Below are positions 41,283 to 51,749 of a stretch of 64,000 nt of DNA, in pieces. How positions within the stretch are numbered: the stretch's first letter is position 1; every line of letters starts with the position of its first letter. Both the position numbers and the translations under genes were made by a program. The stretch comes from Lysobacterales bacterium (GTDB lineage: Bacteria > Pseudomonadota > Gammaproteobacteria > Xanthomonadales > SZUA-5), in contig JALHRS010000019.1 of assembly GCA_022841325.1 (NCBI GenBank), positions 16,553 through 80,552 on the forward strand, written 5' to 3'. The notes beneath the pieces were generated by a model. That model did no database searches and was not told the origin of the DNA. It saw only the letters and a list, made by a program, of their open reading frames with translations.

Positions 41283-42293
41283 TCAGGCCCGCATCATGGC
41301 CAGCGCGGTGTCCAGCATGCGGTTGCTGAAGCCCCATTCGTTGTCATACCAGGCACACACTTTCACGAGTGTCCCACCCATCACCTTGGTGAGCGTGGCG
41401 TCGTAGATCGACGAGCGCGGATCGTGATTGAAATCCACCGACACCAGCGGCTTGCGATTGAGTCCGAGAATTCCTGCCAATGGACCATCCGCCGCAGCTT
41501 GGACCAGTTGATCGATTTCGGCAACCGTGGTCTCCCGTGCAGCCACAAAGCTGAGATCGACCACCGAGACATTGATGGTAGGTACGCGCATGGCAAAACC
41601 ATCCAGCCGGCCGTTGAGCTCGGGCAGCACCAGTCCCACTGCCGCGGCGGCTCCGGTCTTGGTCGGAATCTGCGACATCGTCGCCGAGCGCGCCCGGCGC
41701 AGGTCGGAGTGATAGACGTCGGTCAGGACCTGATCATTGGTATAGGCATGAATGGTGGTCATCAGGCCGTGGACGATGCCGACACCGTCATGCAACACCT
41801 TGGCCAGCGGCGCCAGGCAGTTGGTGGTGCAGGAGGCGTTGGACACCACCGTATGCTCGGCCTTCAGGGTGTGATGATTGACGCCATAGACCACCGTGGC
41901 ATCGACATCGGCACCACCGGGTGCGCTGATCAACACCTTCCTGGCTCCGCCGGCCAGATGCTGGCCAGCCTTGGCCTTGGAGGTGAACAGGCCAGTGCAC
42001 TCCATCACCACATCCACGCCCAGCTCCGCCCACGGCAACTTCGCCGGATCGCGCTCCGCCAGCGCACGAATGCGGTCGCCGCCGATCACCAGCGAATCGC
42101 CGTCCACACCCACTTCCTTGCCGAAGCGGCCATGAGCCGTGTCGTACTGGGTCAGATGCGCATTGGTGGCGGCATCGCCGAGATCGTTGACGGCGACAAT
42201 CTGAATCTCCTGACTGCGGCCGGACTCGTACAGGGCCCGCATGATGTTGCGGCCGATGCGGCCATAGCCATTGATACCGACGCGTAAAGGCAT
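41283..42293 (-). CDS. gap: Glyceraldehyde-3-phosphate dehydrogenase, type I
   Basis: This glycolytic NAD-dependent dehydrogenase converts glyceraldehyde-3-phosphate to 1,3-bisphosphoglycerate. Its motifs are clear: the Rossmann start [16 protein letters not shown], the catalytic Cys loop [14 protein letters not shown], the phosphate loop and the closing [15 protein letters not shown]. Its 336 residues fit. The NAD-side loop reads VNDLGDA. The related erythrose-4-phosphate dehydrogenase (Epd) is an alternative, but the loop and overall match favour Gap. GGAG lies 7 bases before the ATG. It diverges from the initiator tRNA gene. Confidence 0.93.
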   Translation of the reverse strand: MPLRVGINGYGRIGRNIMRALYESGRSQEIQIVAVNDLGDAATNAHLTQYDTAHGRFGKEVGVDGDSLVIGGDRIRALAERDPAKLPWAELGVDVVMECTGLFTSKAKAGQHLAGGARKVLISAPGGADVDATVVYGVNHHTLKAEHTVVSNASCTTNCLAPLAKVLHDGVGIVHGLMTTIHAYTNDQVLTDVYHSDLRRARSATMSQIPTKTGAAAAVGLVLPELNGRLDGFAMRVPTINVSVVDLSFVAARETTVAEIDQLVQAAADGPLAGILGLNRKPLVSVDFNHDPRSSIYDATLTKVMGGTLVKVCAWYDNEWGFSNRMLDTALAMMRA

Positions 42294-42459
42294 GATCTAC
42301 TCCAGGGAGGACGGGGAATACCCCATACTAGCGAGCGCGCCGTCCCGATGCGATGCGTCTGCAACGCGCATCCAGATCCAGGCACATGTGCAATAGACGA
42401 GCCAATCCCGGGATTTGCAGCCGGAGTCAGCCGCCTGAGTACGGCAACCCTCGGAGGCC

Positions 42460-42488
42460 TTGCTAATCGAACAATCGCAGGCTACTAT
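42460..42488 (+). promoter_or_regulatory. Promoter of the initiator tRNA / rimP operon
   Basis: TTGCTA (42460-42465), a 17-base spacer and TACTAT (42483-42488) place transcription start about 7 bases before the tRNA. In E. coli the equivalent metY gene also heads the rimP-nusA-infB operon. Confidence 0.7.
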
Positions 42489-42501
42489 GGTCAGCTTCTG
42501 G

Positions 42502-42578
42502 TGCGGGGTGGAGCAGTCAGGCAGCTCGTCGGGCTCATAACCCGAAGGTCGCAGGTTCAAATCCTGCCCCCGCTACCA
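42502..42578 (+). tRNA. Initiator tRNA-fMet (CAT)
   Basis: The 77-base gene folds as a tRNA with anticodon CAT and an encoded CCA. Initiator marks are present: bases 1 and 72 are T and T, so they do not pair, and three G:C pairs (GGG ... CCC) stack next to the anticodon loop CTCATAA. It precedes rimP, as metY does in E. coli. Confidence 0.95.
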
Positions 42579-42593
42579 ATGGTTTTCGACAGA

Positions 42594-42615
42594 AAGCCTC
42601 TTCGGAGGCTTTTTT
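42594..42615 (+). terminator. Intrinsic terminator between the tRNA and rimP
   Basis: The stem AAGCCTC TTCG GAGGCTT is followed by a T-run. It lies 15 bases after the tRNA and would let tRNA be made in excess of the downstream mRNA. Confidence 0.85.
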
Positions 42616-42646
42616 GTTGCCCGAATTTCACCGATGCCGGGGTTGC

Positions 42647-43156
42647 ATGGCTGCGCAGCGAAAGGCGGAAATCGAGGGTCTGCTTGGCCCCACGGTGCAG
42701 GCACTGGGACTCGAATTGTGGGGCACGGAACTGGCGCTGTCGCGCGCCGGCGGCCTGTTGCGCCTCTATATAGACCACCAGGATCGGCCGATCACGCTGG
42801 AAGACTGCGAGCAGGTCAGCCGTGAGGTTTCTGCATTGCTGGACGTGCACGATCCGATTACGGGCAATTACACGCTGGAAGTCTCGTCGCCCGGTCTGGA
42901 CCGCCCTCTCTACGGTGCCGAACAGTACGCTCGCTTCATCGACAGTGATGTGCGTGCCACGACGGCGCTGCCGATCAATGGCCGCAGGCGCTTCCAGGGT
43001 CGTATTGTCGGCGTCGAAGACGGTCAGGTGACTCTGGCGACGGATACCGGCCCGGTGGTTTTGGCTGTGGCTGACATTGAAAAGGCGAAACTGGTCCCGC
43101 GATTCACGCCGCAGGCGGCGTCGCGTTCCTCTCGCAAAGGAAAGAAAGATGAGTAA
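42647..43156 (+). CDS. rimP: Ribosome maturation factor RimP
   Basis: RimP assists 30S subunit maturation. The 169-residue protein has the two-domain layout: an N-terminal domain with GLELWGTELALSRAGGLLRLYID, the conserved YTLEVSSPGLDRPL segment at about 78-91, and a C-terminal SH3-like domain (LPINGRRRFQGRIVGVEDG) ending in a Lys-rich tail. ATG 42647 is preferred to the TTG at 42614, which lies in the terminator. Its stop overlaps the nusA start by 8 bases. Confidence 0.95.
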   Translation: MAAQRKAEIEGLLGPTVQALGLELWGTELALSRAGGLLRLYIDHQDRPITLEDCEQVSREVSALLDVHDPITGNYTLEVSSPGLDRPLYGAEQYARFIDSDVRATTALPINGRRRFQGRIVGVEDGQVTLATDTGPVVLAVADIEKAKLVPRFTPQAASRSSRKGKKDE

Positions 43157-44648
43157 GGAAATGCTGCTGGTTGCCGATGCGGTTGCCAACGAGAAGGGCG
43201 TGCCGCGCGCTGTCATCTTTGATGCCCTCGAGGCGGCTCTGGCCTCCGCTGCCAAGCGCAAGCATGGCGGCGACATTCTCACGCGCGTGGTCATCGACCG
43301 GGTCAGCGGCGACTACAAGACCTTCAGGCGCTGGGAAGTCATTGAAGACGACGCCCCACTCGAGTTCCCCGAGCGCCAGTCGGCGCTGACCGTCGCCATC
43401 GAAACCGATCCCAACGTCGAGGTCGGCGGCTACATCGAGGAGCCCATCGAGAACGCCGAGTTCGGTCGTATCTCGGCGCAGGCGGCCAAGCAGGTCATCG
43501 TCCAGCGCGTGCGCGAAGCCGAGCGCGCCCAGGTCGTCGACCAGTACCAGGACAAGGTAGGTGCTTTGGTCACCGGCATCATCAAGCGCATCGAGCGCGG
43601 CCATATCTATCTGGACCTGGGCGGCAACGCCGAGGCCATCATCCTGCGCGAGCGCGTGGTTCCGCGCGAGAACTTCCGCGCCGGCGATCGCGTACGCGGC
43701 ATCCTCTACGATGTGCGCAGCGAGGCTCGCGGACCGCAGCTGTTTGTGTCGAGAACCGCGCCCGAGTTCATGATGGAGCTGTTCAAGCTGGAAGTGCCTG
43801 AAGTCGGTCAGGGCGTGGTGACGGTCATGGCTGCCGCCCGCGACCCCGGCGATCGCGCCAAGATTGCGGTGCGCGCCAATGACAACCGCACTGACCCGGT
43901 GGGTGCCTGCATCGGCATGCAGGGCTCGCGCGTGAAGGCGGTGTCGAACGAGCTCAATGGCGAACGTATCGACATCGTGCTGTGGAACGACAACCCGGCC
44001 CAGTTCGTGATCAACGCGATGGCCCCGGCGGAAGTGCAGTCGATCGTCGTTGACGAAGAAAAGCATGCCATGGATCTGGCGGTGGCCGAGGACAAGCTGT
44101 CCCAGGCCATCGGTCGCGGCGGACAGAATGTGCGCCTGGCCAGCAAACTCACCGGTTGGCAGCTCAACGTCATGACCCAGGCTCAGGCGCAGGCCAAGAG
44201 CGAGGCCGAATCCACGCAGGCCGTCGAGATGTTTGTCGATAAGCTGCAGGTCGATGAGGAAATCGCCGCGATTCTGGTGCGCGAGGGCTTCAGCAGCGTC
44301 GAGGAAGTGGCTTACGTCCCGGCGGGAGAGCTCTTGTCGGTGGATGAATTCGATGAAGACCTGGTCGAGGAACTGCGGGCACGGGCTCGCGACGCCCTGC
44401 TGACCGAGATGATCGCGAAGGAAGAGGCGCTCGAAGAGCACCGTCCGGATGACTCGCTGCTGGCAGTCAACGGCATGGACGAGGCCACGGCCTACGCCCT
44501 AGCCGGCCAGGGTATCCGCACCCGGGAAGACCTCGCCGATCTGGCGGTGGACGAATTGATGGAAGTCGAAGGCATGACCGAGGAGCGCGCTGCGAGCCTG
44601 ATCATGACCGCGCGCGAACCTTTGTTTGCCGGCGAGAACCAGGCTTGA
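43149..44648 (+). CDS. nusA: Transcription termination/antitermination factor NusA
   Basis: NusA binds RNA polymerase and nascent RNA and controls pausing, termination and antitermination. The 499 residues include the N-terminal polymerase-binding domain (about 1-125), the S1 domain ([20 protein letters not shown]), KH1 and KH2 domains ([40 protein letters not shown]) and two C-terminal acidic repeats (about 360-495). The C-terminal repeats are typical of gammaproteobacteria. The start ATG 43149 lies inside the end of rimP. Confidence 0.97.
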   Translation: MSKEMLLVADAVANEKGVPRAVIFDALEAALASAAKRKHGGDILTRVVIDRVSGDYKTFRRWEVIEDDAPLEFPERQSALTVAIETDPNVEVGGYIEEPIENAEFGRISAQAAKQVIVQRVREAERAQVVDQYQDKVGALVTGIIKRIERGHIYLDLGGNAEAIILRERVVPRENFRAGDRVRGILYDVRSEARGPQLFVSRTAPEFMMELFKLEVPEVGQGVVTVMAAARDPGDRAKIAVRANDNRTDPVGACIGMQGSRVKAVSNELNGERIDIVLWNDNPAQFVINAMAPAEVQSIVVDEEKHAMDLAVAEDKLSQAIGRGGQNVRLASKLTGWQLNVMTQAQAQAKSEAESTQAVEMFVDKLQVDEEIAAILVREGFSSVEEVAYVPAGELLSVDEFDEDLVEELRARARDALLTEMIAKEEALEEHRPDDSLLAVNGMDEATAYALAGQGIRTREDLADLAVDELMEVEGMTEERAASLIMTAREPLFAGENQA

Positions 44649-44706
44649 AAGTACACGATGCGCGGCACACGAGCTGCCGCGGTCGACGCTGAATTTGGAG
44701 AAGTGC

Positions 44707-47313
44707 ATGGCAGGAGTGACCGTCGAAAAGCTGGCAACCGTGCTGGGGGTAGGCCCCGAGCGCCTGCTTGAACAGCTGGCCGAGGCCGGCATGAAGTTCA
44801 GCAATGTCCAGCAGGAAGTCAGCGCGACCCAGAAGATCGCGCTGCTGGAGTACCTGCGCTCGTCTCATGGCAAGGCCAAGGCCGATCTCAAGGCACCCAG
44901 CCAGATCACGCTGAAGCGCAAGACTGTCAGCGAGCTGACGGTGCCGACCGGTGGACCGGGTCGCGGCGCCAAGACCGTCAATGTCGAGGTTCGTCAGCAG
45001 AAGGTCTACGTCAAGCGCAGCACCGTCGCCGAGCAGGCCGAGAACGATCCCGAGCGCGAGGAAGCGCAGCGGCTGTTGAACGAATCGCATCTGCGCCGCG
45101 AGTCGGAAGACCAGGCCCGCCGTGAGGCCGATGCCCGCCGTCAGGCCGAAGAAGATCGTCAGCGCGAACAGGAAGAAGAACGCCGGCGCGAGCGTGAAAA
45201 CGCCGAACGCCTGGCCGCCGAGGAAGCCGAGCGCCTGCGCGAAGCCGAAGTTCAGCGCCTGGCTGAAGAAGAACGCGTCAAGACCGAGGCCACCAAGCCG
45301 AAGAAAGTCCGCGTCGAAGCCGACGAGAAGCCGCGCGGACACAAGCCCGACAAGGCCGCTGCGCGACGTGCCCCGGTGGCGCGCGTGCTTCAGGACGAGG
45401 TCGTGGCCGACGAGCCAGAACCGGTGGCAGCCGCGGGTCAGTTGCATCTGAGCGACCACGCCCGTCGCGCCAAAAAGAAACCGCATCGTCGTCACTCGGC
45501 TCCCGAGCCGCAGCGCGGCGGTCGCGATCATGGCTTCTCGAGGCCTACAGCTCCAGTGGTCCGAGAGGTGGAAGTGAGTGACACGATCGTGGTGGCGGAA
45601 CTGGCGCAGAAGCTTGCAGTCAAGGCTCCGGAAGTGATCAAGGCGCTGATGAAGATGGGCGTCATGGTGACCATCAACCAGAACATCGATCACGACACCG
45701 CCGTCCTGGTGGCCGAGGAACTCGGCCATTCGGTCAAGAAGTCCGGTGCCCGCGACGTCGAGGCTGAAGTGGTCTCGGTGGATCCGACTGCCGGCGAAGC
45801 CGTGCAGCGCCCGCCCGTGGTCACGATCATGGGTCATGTCGATCACGGCAAGACCTCGCTGCTGGATCACATCCGCCGCACCCGCGTGGCCGCTGGCGAA
45901 GCCGGTGGCATCACCCAGCACATCGGCGCCTATCACGTGAACACCAAGAAGGGAATCATCACCTTCCTGGATACCCCGGGTCACTCCGCATTCACCCAGA
46001 TGCGTGCCCGCGGCGCCAAGATCACCGACATCGTGATCCTGGTCGTGGCTGCCGATGACGGCGTCATGCCGCAGACGATCGAAGCCATCAAGCACGCGCG
46101 CGCCGCCAAGGTGCCGCTGATCGTGGCCGTGAACAAGATGGACAAAGCCGACGCCGAACCGGAAAAGGTCAAGCAGGGGCTGCTGCAGCACGACGTGATT
46201 CCGGAGGAATACGGCGGCGATGTGCAGGTGGTCCCGGTGTCGGCCAAGACCGGAGCCGGTATCGACAATCTGCTCGAAGCCATTCTGGTGCAGTCTGAAG
46301 TGCTGGAACTGCGCGCTCCGGTCAAGGGCCGCGCCCGCGGCACCGTGGTCGAGTCCACGCTGGACAAGGGCCGCGGCCCGGTCGCCACCATCCTGGTACA
46401 GAGCGGCACCCTGAAGAAGGGCGACATCGTGCTGGCCGGCATGCAGTGGGGCCGCGTACGCGCCATGTTCGACGAAGCCGGACGGCAGATCGCCGAAGCC
46501 GGTCCGTCGATACCGGCGGTGGTCATCGGCCTGCAGGGTACGCCCTTTGCCGGCGACGATTTCATGGCCGTGGCCGACGAGCGGGCCGCCCGCGAGGCTG
46601 CCGCCGCCCGTGAGTTGCGCAGCCGCGATGTGCGCCTGGCCAAGCAGCAGTCCTCGAAGCTGGAAGATGTGTTCGCGCAGATGGGCCAGGGCGAAGTCCA
46701 GACCCTCAATCTGCTGGTCAAGGCCGACGTGCAGGGAACGGCCGAAGCCTTGCGCGAAGCACTCAGTGGCCTGGCCACCGACCAGATCAAGGTCAACATC
46801 ATTTCTTCGGGTGTGGGCGGCATCACCGAATCCGACGCCACGCTGGCCGTTGCCGCCAAGGCCGTGGTCATCGGCTTCAACGTCCGCGCCGATGCCCAGG
46901 CCCGCAAGGTGCTGCAGGAAGGCGGCGTCGAGGTCAATTACTACAGCATCATCTACGAAGCCATCGATCATGTCCGCAAGGCACTGACCGGCATGCTCGG
47001 CACCGAAACCCGCGAGAAGATCCTGGGTCTGGCCCAGGTGCGCGAAGTGTTCCGGTCCAGCAAGTTCGGTGCGGTGGCCGGTTCGATGGTCATCGAGGGC
47101 GTGGTCAAGCGCAACAAGCCGATCCGCGTGCTGCGCGACAACGTCGTCATCTTCGAAGGCGAACTGGAATCGCTGCGTCGCTTCAAGGACATTGTCGAAG
47201 AAGTGCGCAATGGCATGGAATGCGGCATCGCGGTGAAGGAATACAACGATGTGAAGGCCGGCGATCAGATCGAGTGCTTCGATCGGATCGAAGTCCAGCG
47301 CACGCTTGGCTGA
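44707..47313 (+). CDS. infB: Translation initiation factor IF-2
   Basis: IF-2 is the GTPase that delivers initiator tRNA to the 30S subunit. The 868 residues contain the N-terminal IF2_N fold ([20 protein letters not shown]), a long charged coiled region (about 115-220), the G domain (G1 [12 protein letters not shown]3 DTPGHSAF, G4 NKMD) and C-terminal domains 2-4. The start ATG 44707 follows GGAG and lies 58 bases after nusA. A 910-residue open frame exists on the opposite strand but is a codon-bias shadow. Confidence 0.97.
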   Translation: MAGVTVEKLATVLGVGPERLLEQLAEAGMKFSNVQQEVSATQKIALLEYLRSSHGKAKADLKAPSQITLKRKTVSELTVPTGGPGRGAKTVNVEVRQQKVYVKRSTVAEQAENDPEREEAQRLLNESHLRRESEDQARREADARRQAEEDRQREQEEERRRERENAERLAAEEAERLREAEVQRLAEEERVKTEATKPKKVRVEADEKPRGHKPDKAAARRAPVARVLQDEVVADEPEPVAAAGQLHLSDHARRAKKKPHRRHSAPEPQRGGRDHGFSRPTAPVVREVEVSDTIVVAELAQKLAVKAPEVIKALMKMGVMVTINQNIDHDTAVLVAEELGHSVKKSGARDVEAEVVSVDPTAGEAVQRPPVVTIMGHVDHGKTSLLDHIRRTRVAAGEAGGITQHIGAYHVNTKKGIITFLDTPGHSAFTQMRARGAKITDIVILVVAADDGVMPQTIEAIKHARAAKVPLIVAVNKMDKADAEPEKVKQGLLQHDVIPEEYGGDVQVVPVSAKTGAGIDNLLEAILVQSEVLELRAPVKGRARGTVVESTLDKGRGPVATILVQSGTLKKGDIVLAGMQWGRVRAMFDEAGRQIAEAGPSIPAVVIGLQGTPFAGDDFMAVADERAAREAAAARELRSRDVRLAKQQSSKLEDVFAQMGQGEVQTLNLLVKADVQGTAEALREALSGLATDQIKVNIISSGVGGITESDATLAVAAKAVVIGFNVRADAQARKVLQEGGVEVNYYSIIYEAIDHVRKALTGMLGTETREKILGLAQVREVFRSSKFGAVAGSMVIEGVVKRNKPIRVLRDNVVIFEGELESLRRFKDIVEEVRNGMECGIAVKEYNDVKAGDQIECFDRIEVQRTLG

Positions 47314-47327
47314 TCGGGAGAATTCGG

Positions 47328-47693
47328 GTGGCACGAGGTGGATTTGAACGTACCGACCGTATCGCCGCGCTGTTGCGGCGTGAGGTGGCTACATTGGTGC
47401 ATGAGGATGTCAAATCGCACCAGTTGCCGGAGATCAGCGTCTCCGACGTGGAAGTCAGTCGCGATCTGGCGGTGGCCAAGGTGTTTGTCACCGCCCTGAA
47501 CCCGGAAGACGCGAAACCGGCGCTGGCGCTGCTCAAGGAAGAAGCCAAGCGCTACCGCCAGGCCCTGTCCAAGCTGATGTCGACGCGTACCGTGCCGGAG
47601 TTGCGCTTCCACTATGACGATTCGGTGGATCGCGGCGGACGCATCGATGAACTGTTGCGTCAGAGTCGCGCTGCCGATGACTCGATCGGCTGA
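47328..47693 (+). CDS. rbfA: Ribosome-binding factor A
   Basis: RbfA is a 30S maturation factor with a KH-type fold. The 121 residues include the start FERTDRIAALLRREVATLVH, the segment VSRDLAVAKVFVT and ELRFHYDDSVDRGGRIDELL. GTG 47328 is preceded by GGGAG; the longer frame starts inside infB. It lies 14 bases after infB, as expected for this conserved operon. Confidence 0.95.
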   Translation: MARGGFERTDRIAALLRREVATLVHEDVKSHQLPEISVSDVEVSRDLAVAKVFVTALNPEDAKPALALLKEEAKRYRQALSKLMSTRTVPELRFHYDDSVDRGGRIDELLRQSRAADDSIG

Positions 47694-47797
47694 GCGAGCC
47701 TCAGCCTGGGCCTGAGCAACGACGGAGTTCAGGCCCACCGCCACTCCCGGCGCCGACGCTGCAACCGCAGACATCCGTTTGATGACCCGCCATCGAT

Positions 47798-48709
47798 ATG
47801 CGCCCACGTAAACGCCGCCTGGATGGCGTGTTGCTGCTCGACAAGCCCTCCGGCCCCAGCTCCAACGCTGCCTTGCAACAGGTGAAGCTGCTCTACCGTG
47901 CCGACAAGGCCGGCCATACCGGCAGTCTGGATCCGCTGGCCAGCGGCCTGCTGCCCATCTGCTTTGGCGAAGCGACCAAACTCAGCAGTTATCTGCTCAC
48001 CGGCGACAAGGGCTATCGCGCCATTGCCCGGCTGGGCCAGCGCACCGACACCCTCGATGCCGATGGCCGCTTGCTGGCGGAAGCGCCCATCGATGAGCTC
48101 GATGCCTCCCGCATCGATGCGGCGTTGGTGGGCTTCCGAGGCAGTATCAGCCAGATTCCGCCCATGTATTCGGCCTTGAAGCGTGGTGGCGAGACCTTGT
48201 ATGCGCTGGCACGACAGGGCCTGGAGGTGGAGCGCGAGCCGCGCCAGGTCCATATCGCCCGCCTGCAACTGGTGGACTACACCCCGCCCTTCGTGGTGCT
48301 GGATGTGGACTGTTCCTCCGGCACCTATGTCCGCACGCTGGTCGACGATCTCGGTCAGGTCCTCGGCTGCGGTGCCCATGTACATGCGTTGCGACGGACC
48401 TGGGCTGAGCCCTTCCGCGATCCCCACATGATCGAAATGGCAAGGCTTGAGGCCCTCGACGGTCAATTCACCGCGCTGGACTCATTCTTGTTGCCCTTGG
48501 AATCGATGGTAGCCGCCCTCCCCCGGGCGACCATTGCCGGGGCCGATCTGTTGCGCTTTGCGCATGGCAACGCGGTGCGCCAGGAGTGCACACCGATTGC
48601 TCAGGCGATCGCCATCCATGATCCGCAGGGTCAGCTGCTGGGGATTGCCCGCTGCGCCGACGGCGAGACCCTGAAGGCGGTCCGGGTGCTGAACCGCCAG
48701 ACGTCCTGA
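47798..48709 (+). CDS. truB: tRNA pseudouridine-55 synthase
   Basis: TruB makes pseudouridine at position 55 of the T-loop of tRNAs. The catalytic Asp lies in KAGHTGSLDPLASGLLPIC. Other marks are DGVLLLDKPSGPSSN near the N-terminus and CSSGTYVRTLVDDLGQVLGC in the core. Its 303 residues are normal. It is about 100 bases behind rbfA. In many gammaproteobacteria rpsO and pnp follow, but here the next gene is an SDR. Confidence 0.95.
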   Translation: MRPRKRRLDGVLLLDKPSGPSSNAALQQVKLLYRADKAGHTGSLDPLASGLLPICFGEATKLSSYLLTGDKGYRAIARLGQRTDTLDADGRLLAEAPIDELDASRIDAALVGFRGSISQIPPMYSALKRGGETLYALARQGLEVEREPRQVHIARLQLVDYTPPFVVLDVDCSSGTYVRTLVDDLGQVLGCGAHVHALRRTWAEPFRDPHMIEMARLEALDGQFTALDSFLLPLESMVAALPRATIAGADLLRFAHGNAVRQECTPIAQAIAIHDPQGQLLGIARCADGETLKAVRVLNRQTS

Positions 48710-48775
48710 CGGCCCCCCGAAACGCAATCGGGATGTCCGCGATTCCCCACCCGAAGAACCTGGAGTAGATGCCAC

Positions 48776-49573
48776 GTGTCCAAGCGCAGAGTACTGATCA
48801 CTGGAGCGTCCGCTGGCATCGGTGCTGCCTGCGCACGCGAATGGGCGGCGCGCGGCTGGGACCTGCTGCTGGTGGCGCGGCGCCTGGAGCCCATGCAGGA
48901 ACTGGCGCGCGAGTTGGAAAGCACTCATGGCGCCTCGGTCAAGGTCATGAGCGCCGATCTGAGCGACCCCGCGGCGCCGGCGCAACTGCTGGCCGACATC
49001 GAGGCCGCCGGTCTGCAGATCGACGGCCTGATCAACAATGCCGGCTACGGTGTGCCGGGTTCTTTCCTGTCGGTGCCCTGGAACACCCACGCCGACTTCC
49101 TCAGGGTGCTGCTGTGGGCACCCACGGAACTGACCCATCTGCTGCTGCCTGGGATGCAGGCTCGTGGCTACGGCCGCATCGTCAACGTGGCCTCTCTGGC
49201 CGGTCTGGTGCCGGGAACCGCCGGGCACACGCTCTACGGCGCCGCCAAGAGTTATCTGATCCGATTCTCGCAGTCGCTGGCGCAGGAAGTCCGCAGCAAG
49301 GGCGTCCATGTCACGGCGCTGTGCCCGGGATTCACCTACAGCGAGTTCCATGACGTCAATGGCATGCGCCCCGCCGTATCGCAAATGCCACGCTTCCTGT
49401 GGATGGATGCTGCCACCGTGGCAGGTGAAGCTTTTGACGCCGTCGAGGGCGGGAAGATGATCCACGTCAACGGCCGGATCAACCGCGGACTGGCCCTGCT
49501 GGCGCGGCTGTTGCCGCAGCGACTTGCGCTGGCCCTGGTGGGCGGTCAGTCGCGGCGATTCCGTCGCCAATGA
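48776..49573 (+). CDS. Short-chain dehydrogenase/reductase
   Basis: This is a classical SDR of 265 residues. It has the cofactor motif TGASAGIGAACAREWA, the structural NNAGYG, the catalytic Ser region (VNVASLAGL) and YGAAKSYL (YxxxK). Arg residues after the first strand (VARRLEPM) suggest NADP(H). The substrate is not evident. GTG 48776 has GGAG about 13 bases upstream. It lies 66 bases after truB on the same strand but is probably a separate function. Confidence 0.88.
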   Translation: MSKRRVLITGASAGIGAACAREWAARGWDLLLVARRLEPMQELARELESTHGASVKVMSADLSDPAAPAQLLADIEAAGLQIDGLINNAGYGVPGSFLSVPWNTHADFLRVLLWAPTELTHLLLPGMQARGYGRIVNVASLAGLVPGTAGHTLYGAAKSYLIRFSQSLAQEVRSKGVHVTALCPGFTYSEFHDVNGMRPAVSQMPRFLWMDAATVAGEAFDAVEGGKMIHVNGRINRGLALLARLLPQRLALALVGGQSRRFRRQ

Positions 49574-49598
49574 TGTTCACATTTGTACTTCATTCAGG

Positions 49599-49627
49599 TT
49601 GACCCGTGGCCGGTCAGGGAATAGACT
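49599..49627 (+). promoter_or_regulatory. Sigma-70-like promoter of the second VPAP-tailed protein gene
   Basis: TTGACC (49599-49604), 17 bases and TAGACT (49622-49627) lie about 75 bases before the start codon. The arrangement mirrors the promoter at 15044-15072. Confidence 0.5.
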
Positions 49628-49700
49628 TAACGTCGCTGTGCGTAGCGTCGAGACAGGCGTGCGCTCAACTCGCCCTCACAAGAATGAATTGGATCCCGCC

Positions 49701-50384
49701 ATGAAGAATTCCCTGATTTCTGCTGCCCTGTTGCTGCTCGTGTCCGGCGCTGTTTCCGCGCAGTCGGCCAACGACGCTGGAGTTGCTGTTTCCGGCGGCG
49801 GTCGCTCGCTCACCGGCCCGGTGATTCCGGCCGGCCCCGGCCTGACCTGCGCACCCGTCGGCCCGGTGATCTCCGCCTTCACTGGCGGCACCACCCAGTC
49901 CGGCCGCATCTTCCGCGACGGCGTCGCCAGCACCTGCGCCGGCAAGGCCTATCCCGGCATCTTCAACGCCGGTACCACGTACAACTATCAGACCTACACC
50001 TACGGCAACACCGGCACCACGCCGTCCTGCGTCACGATCAACTTCGATCCGAACGCCGGCGCCACGCCTTGCGCCACCAATGCCCACGCCAGCGCCTATG
50101 CCAACAGCTACGATCCGGCCAACCAGGGCACCAACTTCCTGGGCGACGTCGGTTCCAGCGTGACCCAGCCGTTCTCCTTCACCATTCCGGCCGGTCAGCA
50201 GCTGGTTCTGGCAGTGACCAACACGTCGGCAGCCGCCGTCTGTACCTTTGCCTTCGAAGTGGTCAACCTGCCCTGCGTGATCGCTCCGCCGGTGCCGGCA
50301 CCGGTCAACTCGCCGCTGGCCATGATCCTGCTGGGTCTGGCGCTGGCGGGTCTGGGCGGTCTGGTGGTTGCCCGCCGCAGCTGA
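49701..50384 (+). CDS. Second secreted protein with VPAP / transmembrane / Arg C-terminal tail
   Basis: The protein has a signal peptide (MKNSLISAALLLLVSGAVSA), a Gly/Thr/Asn-rich mature domain with paired Cys and Tyr-rich segments (TTYNYQTYTYGNTG), and a C-terminal tail: VPAPVNSPLAM, a hydrophobic helix and VARRS. This is the layout of exosortase-type CTERM sorting signals and is shared with the 15.1-kb gene, although the mature domains are not obviously alike. Surface export with C-terminal processing is therefore likely but unproven. It has its own promoter and a terminator at 50408-50429. Confidence 0.85.
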   Translation: MKNSLISAALLLLVSGAVSAQSANDAGVAVSGGGRSLTGPVIPAGPGLTCAPVGPVISAFTGGTTQSGRIFRDGVASTCAGKAYPGIFNAGTTYNYQTYTYGNTGTTPSCVTINFDPNAGATPCATNAHASAYANSYDPANQGTNFLGDVGSSVTQPFSFTIPAGQQLVLAVTNTSAAAVCTFAFEVVNLPCVIAPPVPAPVNSPLAMILLGLALAGLGGLVVARRS

Positions 50385-50407
50385 TCGGTTTCACATCGGT
50401 TGAACCG

Positions 50408-50429
50408 GAAGCCGCCTTCGGGCGGCTTC
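50408..50429 (+). terminator. Intrinsic terminator after the second VPAP-tailed gene
   Basis: The stem GAAGCCGCC TTCG GGCGGCTTC is followed by TGCGTTT. The T-run is short, but a TTCG loop and a 9-bp stem support it. Confidence 0.75.
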
Positions 50430-50534
50430 TGCGTTTCCGGGATTCACAGGCAGATGTAGAGGTCAATTCCGCGCACCCTCATGAAACAGGCGGGCTAGAC
50501 TTGCAGCCTTGCTCTTGACCGGATGACGCCAGCG

Positions 50535-51725
50535 ATGACCTACCCCGCCCAGACCCGATTTGCCGCCGAACTGGCCGAGATCGAGCAGCAAGGCCTGTAC
50601 AAGCGCGAGCGCATCATCGCCACCCCGCAGTCGGCGGAGATCGAGCTGGCTGACGGGCGCAAGATGCTGAATTTCTGCGCCAACAATTACCTCGGACTGG
50701 CTGATCACCCGGAAGTGATCGCCGCCGCCAAGGCGGCGCTCGACAGTCACGGTTTCGGCGTGGCCTCGGTGCGTTTCATCTGCGGCACCCAGGATCTGCA
50801 CAAGCAGCTGGAGGCCACCATCTCGGAGTTCTTCGGCACCGAGGACACCATCCTCTACGCCGCCTGCTTCGATGCCAACGGCGGTCTGTTCGAGCCACTG
50901 CTGGGGCCTGAAGACGCGATCATCTCCGACGCCCTGAATCACGCCTCGATCATCGACGGCGTGCGCCTGTGCAAGGCCCAGCGCTATCGCTATGCCAATG
51001 GCGACATGGCCGATCTGGAGCAACAGCTGCAGGCGGCAGCCTCGGCGCGCACGCGCATGATCACCAGCGATGGCGTGTTCAGCATGGACGGCGCGATTGC
51101 CCCGCTCGATCAGCTGACCGCGCTGGCGCGTCGCCATGATGCGCTGGTGCATATCGACGAATGCCATGCCACCGGCTTTCTCGGCGCCACCGGCCGCGGC
51201 ACCGCCGAGTTCCACGGGGTCATGGACCAGATCGACGTCTATACCTCGACCCTGGGCAAGGCCCTGGGCGGCGGCCTCGGCGGCTTCACCACCGGGCGCC
51301 GGGAGATCATCGATCTGCTGCGCCAGCGCTCGCGGCCCTATCTGTTCTCGAATTCACTGACGCCCTCGATCGTCGCCGCCAGCATCAAGGTGTTTGAACT
51401 GCTGACCCGCGCCGATGATCTGCGGGTCAAGCTGATGGACAACACCCGCTATTTCCGTGAGCGCATGAGCGCCGCCGGTTTCGATCTGAAGCCCGGTCAG
51501 CACCCGATCACGCCGGTGATGCTGCACGACGCCAAGCTGGCCCAGGATTTCGCCGCAAAGCTGCTGGATCATGGTGTGTATGTGATCGGTTTCTTCTTCC
51601 CCGTGGTGCCCAAGGGCCAGGCCCGCATCCGGGTGCAGCTGTCGGCAGCGCACGAACGCGAGCATCTGGACCGCGCCATTGCCGCGTTCACAACGGTGGG
51701 ACGGGAACTGGGTGTGATCAGCTAG
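50535..51725 (+). CDS. kbl: Glycine C-acetyltransferase (2-amino-3-ketobutyrate CoA ligase)
   Basis: This PLP enzyme cleaves 2-amino-3-ketobutyrate with CoA to glycine and acetyl-CoA, the second step of threonine breakdown. It aligns closely with E. coli Kbl: [34 protein letters not shown], the PLP Lys in [14 protein letters not shown], and [21 protein letters not shown] use ATG 50535 by comparison with Kbl length; ATG 50523 is possible. The usual partner tdh (threonine dehydrogenase) is not adjacent, as repeats follow instead. Confidence 0.93.
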   Translation: MTYPAQTRFAAELAEIEQQGLYKRERIIATPQSAEIELADGRKMLNFCANNYLGLADHPEVIAAAKAALDSHGFGVASVRFICGTQDLHKQLEATISEFFGTEDTILYAACFDANGGLFEPLLGPEDAIISDALNHASIIDGVRLCKAQRYRYANGDMADLEQQLQAAASARTRMITSDGVFSMDGAIAPLDQLTALARRHDALVHIDECHATGFLGATGRGTAEFHGVMDQIDVYTSTLGKALGGGLGGFTTGRREIIDLLRQRSRPYLFSNSLTPSIVAASIKVFELLTRADDLRVKLMDNTRYFRERMSAAGFDLKPGQHPITPVMLHDAKLAQDFAAKLLDHGVYVIGFFFPVVPKGQARIRVQLSAAHEREHLDRAIAAFTTVGRELGVIS

Positions 51726-51749
51726 AGGCTCGGAGAAGGGCTGGGACTT

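Noticed and set aside
44602..47334. A 910-residue open frame on the minus strand opposite infB
   Set aside because: It mirrors infB almost exactly, has the His/Asp-rich composition of an antisense frame of a high-GC gene, and shows no domain. infB is certain on the plus strand.
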